Shown piece after piece: positions 6,601 to 9,827 of a stretch of 9,827 nucleotides of DNA (its first letter is position 1; each line of letters begins with the position of its first letter). The translations under genes were made by a program, and so were the position numbers. Source of the stretch: Spirochaetales bacterium (GTDB taxonomy: Bacteria > Spirochaetota > Spirochaetia > JABMQR01); NCBI GenBank assembly GCA_023139255.1, contig JAGLNY010000071.1, positions 1 through 9,827 on the forward strand, written 5' to 3'. Below the pieces are notes generated by a model. The model was not told the origin of the DNA and did no database searches. It was given only the letters and a program-made list of their open reading frames with translations.

Positions 6601-6911
6601 CTTCGGAGCTGGAGGATAGATTTGGACCTATCCCGGACGATGTCCTGAACTTGCTTTTTATTGCGGAAATCAAAGTGTTATGCAAAAAACTTGCAATATA
6701 TCAGCTAAGGGAATCAAAAGGTACTGTCAGGGTAGAATTTTCCAGGGTTGCAAACATAGCAATTGACAGATTGATTGATATGATCCGGGAGAGCAGCGGG
6801 GCTTTATCCATTGACCAGAAACATCCTAATATATTAACTATGAAAACCGATGCAGTTTCACTGAAAGATAAAAGCCTATTTATATTGGAAAAATTACAGC
6901 GGCTTTTGTGA
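3648..6911 (+). CDS. mfd: Transcription-repair coupling factor Mfd
   Basis: ATP-driven DNA translocase that pushes stalled RNA polymerase off DNA lesions and recruits UvrA for nucleotide-excision repair. At 1087 aa it is slightly shorter than E. coli Mfd but has every module. The UvrB-like N-terminal region includes VPATTMPGEFSVRGEVMDIYP (about 173-193). The CarD-like RNA-polymerase-interaction domain begins at FVDLEPGDYVVH (421-432). The helicase core has Walker A GDVGYGKT (575-582), DEEQ (676-679), SATPIPRT and motif VI RGRVGR (847-852). The TRG motif follows (GFKIAMKDMEMRG, from 889, through GTGNLLGREQSGQ), then the C-terminal regulatory domain. The start is taken at ATG 3648. The open frame runs 25 codons further upstream, but that part overlaps the divergent gene and lacks family similarity. 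The Shine-Dalgarno is weak (AGG at 3633-3635), and a TTG at 3642 is also possible. trmB follows by 27 bp, suggesting an operon. Confidence 0.96.
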   Translation: MITALEKKLYKYIRKSSFYQTFQDYGKTGDRAPIYTEGLEGLVLAAFIKLSLESGKQKTWVVLPTEDEAASMMKNLTVLGCSLIRIENTGLKLYSDEVYDSSSYKRIKTFSEIQNLEKAVIITSLRAFSTPVPSPVFISDSKVQIRKGDTFRAVDFAEDLAAIGLIRVPATTMPGEFSVRGEVMDIYPFDSEYPIRIYIEWDIVEKISTYDPIGQETLTTLQEYSLYLQKETSGNKEEQHCAINSYISQDDLVVLIGEQRLEASYESITLEAKKMFREAFRQDRNSKRPDEILFPYTFYIENHVNTVVVEDLRGQKNGSFCHNIMGARSYFGNFNYFRDELQVLKRDGYSITIFSGTNNQAQRLQLMLKDDQVSIIPLEISEGFSIPEEQIIVICDHEIFGRRKKSLKALHHTNVSPLDTFVDLEPGDYVVHINYGIGKFKKIDRLKALGKERDYIQIEYSDNEDIFIPIEQANLVQRYIGKDGSAPRLDTLGGTSWEAKKKKAKKSAEDLAERLIHLYARRKQAKGTAFPKDTDWQLQFEAMFQYDETEDQISCIQDVKSDMEQPIVMDRLICGDVGYGKTEVAIRASFKAVMAGKQVALLAPTTILAEQHYDTISERIGSFPMRVGMLSRLVKKKDQKKTLVKLAEGQVDILIGTHRIIQKDIVYKDLGLLIIDEEQRFGVKDKEKIKEIKTSIDSLALSATPIPRTLYMSLLKIRDMSLLATPPIQRRAIKTIIQEYEEDEVRKAILRETKRGGQVFYLHNRIETLDRVVSMLKDIVPEVSIDFAHGQMDPETLEDKMRVFVHNGYQVLVATTIIENGIDIPNVNTIIIDRADRYGVSQLYQLRGRVGRSDREAYAYLFYPNQKALSEIAMKRLKILSEHTELGSGFKIAMKDMEMRGTGNLLGREQSGQMQAVGLDMYLRILDETISKMTDSEKSIDEDVFLDLDYSGFIPDTYILDPGTKFKIYRKIAVIQKEIELKQLTSELEDRFGPIPDDVLNLLFIAEIKVLCKKLAIYQLRESKGTVRVEFSRVANIAIDRLIDMIRESSGALSIDQKHPNILTMKTDAVSLKDKSLFILEKLQRLL

Positions 6912-6938
6912 AGATACTAGTTTAAAATAGGAAATGGA

Positions 6939-7637
6939 ATGAACCTTAACCGGAAAGTTGTAAAAGATGACAAAAACAGTATTCGCAGTTTTGTACTGCG
7001 GGGTGGGCGATTAACGAATTTGCAAAAAAACGCTATCGAAAAATATGGTAAAAAATATTGTCTTCCTTTTACTTCCCGGATTTTACAGGTAGAAGAGGTC
7101 TTTCAGAACACAAATCCACTGATTGTAGAGATAGGTTTTGGGATGGGGGTAACTACTTCAATAATTGCAGAAACATTCCCGGAAAATAATTATTTAGGTA
7201 TAGAGGTGTTTGAATCGGGAATAGGCCGGCTTCTGCATGAGATTAATGCACGTTCTTTGAAAAACATACGAATACTTCGGTTTAATGCAGTAGATGTTTT
7301 ACAGGATATGATACAAAACAATTCTATCACAGGGTTTCATATTTTTTTCCCTGATCCCTGGCCCAAAAAAAAGCATCATAAAAGAAGATTGATTCAAAAG
7401 GATTTTATCGTGATCATGCTGGAAAAGCTTATTCCTGGGGGCTATATCTATTCTGTAACTGATTGGACTCATTATGCTGAGTGGATGCTTGAGGAGTTTA
7501 ATCAGGTTGAAGGTTTGATAAATATTTCAAAAACAGGCTATTGTGAACCGGTTAAATGGAGACCTTCTACAAAGTTCGAACAAAAAGGGCTTGATAAAAA
7601 CCATACTATACATGAAATTTGGTATGAAAAAAGTTAG
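6939..7637 (+). CDS. trmB: tRNA (guanine-N7-)-methyltransferase TrmB
   Basis: S-adenosylmethionine-dependent enzyme that makes m7G at position 46 in the variable loop of tRNAs. The 232-aa length is normal. Diagnostic features appear in order: RSFVLRGGRLTNLQ (16-29), the SAM-binding motif I EIGFGMG (64-70), the acidic post-I position E89 in LGIEV, the TrmB signature FPDPWPKKKHHKRR (137-150), and the C-terminal T-K-F-E-x-x-G motif (TKFEQKG, 211-217). All catalytic and tRNA-binding signature residues seem present. The ATG is preceded by AGGA with a 6-base gap. The gene lies 27 bp after mfd on the same strand and converges on the EF-G-like gene. It is probably co-transcribed with mfd. Confidence 0.95.
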   Translation: MNLNRKVVKDDKNSIRSFVLRGGRLTNLQKNAIEKYGKKYCLPFTSRILQVEEVFQNTNPLIVEIGFGMGVTTSIIAETFPENNYLGIEVFESGIGRLLHEINARSLKNIRILRFNAVDVLQDMIQNNSITGFHIFFPDPWPKKKHHKRRLIQKDFIVIMLEKLIPGGYIYSVTDWTHYAEWMLEEFNQVEGLINISKTGYCEPVKWRPSTKFEQKGLDKNHTIHEIWYEKS

Positions 7638-7645
7638 AAAAGGAA

Positions 7646-7692
7646 AGGGAGTCCGGAGACCGAGGACAGAAAACCGGAAGATTGAAGAAGAT
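7646..7692 (+). repeat. Dispersed purine-rich intergenic repeat, copy 2
   Basis: Second copy of the element at 2711-2757. It shares CCGGAGAC, AGAAAAC-Y-GGAA and the following AT-Y-GA in the same order. It begins 9 bases after the trmB stop and is followed by a pyrimidine-rich arm, again between two converging genes. Confidence 0.65.
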
Positions 7693-7693
7693 C

Positions 7694-7710
7694 GGAAGCT
7701 TTTTTCTTCC
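7694..7710. terminator. Small hairpin between trmB and the EF-G-like gene, weak terminator candidate
   Basis: GGAAG (7694-7698) and CTTCC (7706-7710) form a 5-bp stem around a 7-base T-rich loop. The T-run is in the loop rather than after the stem, so this is not a standard terminator. As part of the larger purine-then-pyrimidine element it may still fold with the repeat next to it. Confidence 0.3.
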
Positions 7711-7723
7711 TCCCCCAAACCAC

Positions 7724-7750
7724 CTAACCCCTAACTCCTAACTCCTAACC
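7724..7750. repeat. 7-bp tandem repeat overlapping the EF-G-like stop codon
   Basis: Four consecutive units: CTAACCC (7724-7730), CTAACTC (7731-7737), CTAACTC (7738-7744) and a final CTAACC (7745-7750). The CTA of the last unit is the complement of the TAG stop codon of the minus-strand EF-G-like gene. The array therefore starts in the coding end of that gene and continues through its 3' flank. Confidence 0.75.
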
Positions 7751-9805
7751 AGCTTCTTCTTTAACCTTTTTAATCACATCATCAGCAACTTTTCCTGTTG
7801 CAGCTTCGTAATGATCAAATTCAAGTTCAAAAGAGCCGGTGCCGGAAGTTATTGATTTAAGGTCAATTGCGTATTTCAGCATCTCACCCTGCGGTACACG
7901 TGCCTGAACAAGTGTTAATCCGCCTCCAATGTCTTCCTGGCCAAGGACCCGTCCTCGTTTTCCACTTAAGTCTGACAGAATATCACCTAAATACTGATCT
8001 TCGATAAAAACTTCCAATTTCATTATCGGTTCCAGAAGCACTACATTAGCTTTTTCCATTGCAGTTTTGAGGGCTCCCTTGGCTGCAAGTTTAAAAGCCA
8101 TTTCAGAACTATCCACTGGATGTTCTTTACCATCTACAATCGACACGCCAATATCAACAAGAGGATAAGCAGCTAAAAAGCCTTCAGACATTGCTTCATG
8201 CAGTCCTTTTTCAATGCCCTGCATGTAACCTTTCGAAATTGCTCCGCCTTTTATTGCATTATCAAATGAAAAATACTCTCCACGTTTAAGCGGGTTTATA
8301 TTTATTACTACTCTACCGTATTGTCCATGCCCGCCTGACTGCTTTTTATGAGTGTACTCTGCATTTGATGATTTTGTTATTGTTTCCCTGTACGCAATTT
8401 TGGGAGCTTTGGTAACGATTTGTATTTTTTGTTTTTCCTTAATCCTCTCAAGAATCATATTTATGTGCAATTCACCCATGCCTGAAACAACATTTTCTTT
8501 TGTCTCTTTATTAAAATTAACCTGAAAGGTCAGATCTTCCTCAGTTACTTTATGGAGAGCTGCATTCATTTTATCTTCTGATTTTTTATCTACCGCAGAA
8601 ATTGTGAGAGCATGAATTGGGTGAGGTAGAGCCAGAGTAGAAAATATATACTGGATATCAGGAGAACATAAAGTATTATTTGTGTGAAGATTTGTTGATT
8701 TTGAGATAATACCGATATCACCCGCTATTAACTCTTTAACTTCAATAAGTTTTTTTCCTAGTGTTTTGTAGAGTTTTCCAGGTTTTTCTTTCTTTCCAAG
8801 TGCAGGATTCTGCAGTTCTGTATCACTGGTGACAGTTCCGGTAATAACTTTAATAAAAGATAATTTACCTGAGAACTGGTCTATAGATGTTTTGAATGAG
8901 AAAGCAGATACACTGCCTTTAGCATCAACTGGGACTGAAATTTCATTTCCATCGGATCCTGATGCTTTTTCAATTACCAGAGATGGTGAGGGGGCAGCAA
9001 TAGAGAGAAAGTTAAGAAGGGATACAATCCCATTATCTCTTTCTGCACTTCCGCAAAGAACTGGAACTATTCTATTCTCTCTCAGCCCGGAAATCAGTCC
9101 TAATCTGATATCATCAGAAGAGAGGGTCCCTTCCTCAAAATATTTTTCCATCAAGGAGTCATCACCTTCAGCGGCAGCTTCTATAACAGCCAGACGATAT
9201 TCCTCAACTGAATCAGTCATGTCAGCAGGAATTTCAGCAGCTTTTGTTTCAGATACCAAATAGGCTTTATTCTCAATAAGATTAATAATTCCCTTGAAGG
9301 ATCCTCCGCTGCCAATCGGTATGGAAACAGGAACACAAGGTTTGTTGAATCGTGATTCCAAATCTGAAAAAGAAGCCTGAAAATCAGCTCTGTCAATATC
9401 CATTTTGTTTATGAATACTATCCGCGGCATATTTCGTGTGTTTAGTCTGCGCCAAAGTTTAATCGTCTCAATTTGCACACCTGCACGTGCATCTAAAACC
9501 ATTATAGCGGATTCTGAGGCTCGGAAGGATGAAACAACTTCACCTACAAAGTCTGATGTTCCCGGGGTATCAATAAAATTCATCATTTTGTTGTTCCAAT
9601 CAACACAAGCTAATGATGAATGGATAGAGATCCCTTTTTCGATCTCTTCATCAGTGTAATCACTGACAGTTTTTCCTGAATCAACGGTCTCAGATCGGGA
9701 AATCGCCCCGCTATTGGAAAGAATATGTTCCAATAGTGTGGTTTTCCCAGTGCCGTTGTGTCCTACGATAGCAATATTCCTGATTTCAGCGCTGGTTAAA
9801 CTCAT
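7745..9805 (-). CDS. EF-G-like translational GTPase (EF-G-2-type paralogue)
   Basis: Five-domain translational GTPase of 686 aa, full length. The G domain has G1 GHNGTGKT (15-22), a switch I ending EKGISIHSS (56-64) in place of the usual RGITI, G3 DTPGTSDF (79-86), G4 NKMD (133-136) and a GSA G5-like motif. The domain IV segment SGGHGQYGRVVI and the tip DGKEHPVDSSEMAF, with the conserved histidine at 562, are EF-G-like. The C-terminus ends with PQGEMLKYAIDL and FELEFDHYE. Canonical EF-G has AHIDAGKT and DTPGHVDF. The altered G1 and the threonine at the catalytic-histidine position place this protein with EF-G-2-type paralogues, which are ribosome-associated in known cases but whose task is unclear. 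GGAGG lies 4 bases before the ATG. The promoter is beyond the window. A primary fusA should exist elsewhere in the genome. Confidence 0.88.
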   Translation of the reverse strand: MSLTSAEIRNIAIVGHNGTGKTTLLEHILSNSGAISRSETVDSGKTVSDYTDEEIEKGISIHSSLACVDWNNKMMNFIDTPGTSDFVGEVVSSFRASESAIMVLDARAGVQIETIKLWRRLNTRNMPRIVFINKMDIDRADFQASFSDLESRFNKPCVPVSIPIGSGGSFKGIINLIENKAYLVSETKAAEIPADMTDSVEEYRLAVIEAAAEGDDSLMEKYFEEGTLSSDDIRLGLISGLRENRIVPVLCGSAERDNGIVSLLNFLSIAAPSPSLVIEKASGSDGNEISVPVDAKGSVSAFSFKTSIDQFSGKLSFIKVITGTVTSDTELQNPALGKKEKPGKLYKTLGKKLIEVKELIAGDIGIISKSTNLHTNNTLCSPDIQYIFSTLALPHPIHALTISAVDKKSEDKMNAALHKVTEEDLTFQVNFNKETKENVVSGMGELHINMILERIKEKQKIQIVTKAPKIAYRETITKSSNAEYTHKKQSGGHGQYGRVVININPLKRGEYFSFDNAIKGGAISKGYMQGIEKGLHEAMSEGFLAAYPLVDIGVSIVDGKEHPVDSSEMAFKLAAKGALKTAMEKANVVLLEPIMKLEVFIEDQYLGDILSDLSGKRGRVLGQEDIGGGLTLVQARVPQGEMLKYAIDLKSITSGTGSFELEFDHYEAATGKVADDVIKKVKEEAG

Positions 9806-9827
9806 AATACCTCCATTATTTTAGTAT

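Noticed and set aside
7724..7750. Telomere-like or origin-like repeat
   Set aside because: The TTAGG resemblance is superficial: only four degenerate 7-bp units at a gene end, with no DnaA-box cluster or replication gene nearby.
8829..9263. 144-codon + strand frame opposite the EF-G-like gene
   Set aside because: Shadow frame, serine- and proline-rich because it is the complement of GTPase coding sequence; no start signal.

Overview
This 9.8 kb window is a compact, roughly 40% GC bacterial chromosome segment. It holds a toxin-antitoxin patch at the left and ordinary housekeeping genes over the rest. The gene set (Mfd, TrmB, an EF-G paralogue, an inositol-phosphatase-family enzyme, a queuosine-precursor transporter, a THEP1-type NTPase) is clearly bacterial. 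THEP1-type NTPases, EF-G-2-like paralogues and Phd/PIN modules together would fit a free-living, possibly anaerobic lineage. No rRNA or lineage-specific gene is present, so I do not name a taxon.

Left part (1-1115, + strand): the 3' end of an AbiEii-family nucleotidyltransferase toxin is followed by a complete Phd/YefM-type antitoxin and PIN-domain (VapC-like) toxin, with start and stop codons overlapping. The antitoxin promoter is legible: TTGACA, a 17-bp spacer, then TACACT. Two TGTACA boxes exactly 12 bp apart cover the -10 and the predicted start site, the spacing known for YefM-YoeB operators.

Middle left (1166-2681): a 62-aa orphan gene with a strong Shine-Dalgarno lies on the minus strand. 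It is divergent from a + strand two-gene unit encoding a THEP1-like nucleoside triphosphatase and a YhhQ-family queuosine-precursor transporter, coupled by an ATGA overlap.

Middle and right (2813-9805): an inositol-monophosphatase-family gene (minus) is head-to-head with mfd (+), which is followed 27 bp later by trmB (+). A complete EF-G-like GTPase gene (minus) faces trmB. Its G-domain motifs are diverged and it lacks the usual catalytic histidine, so it looks like an EF-G-2-type paralogue rather than the main EF-G.

The most unusual non-coding signal is a dispersed, purine-rich repeat in both convergent gene junctions (about 2711-2800 and 7646-7712). In each place it is followed by a pyrimidine-rich arm. 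The second junction also ends in a 7-bp tandem repeat (CTAACTC type) that runs into the stop codon of the EF-G-like gene. I see no CRISPR array, tRNA, rRNA, insertion sequence or clear phage gene, and no gene-free stretch over 300 bases.
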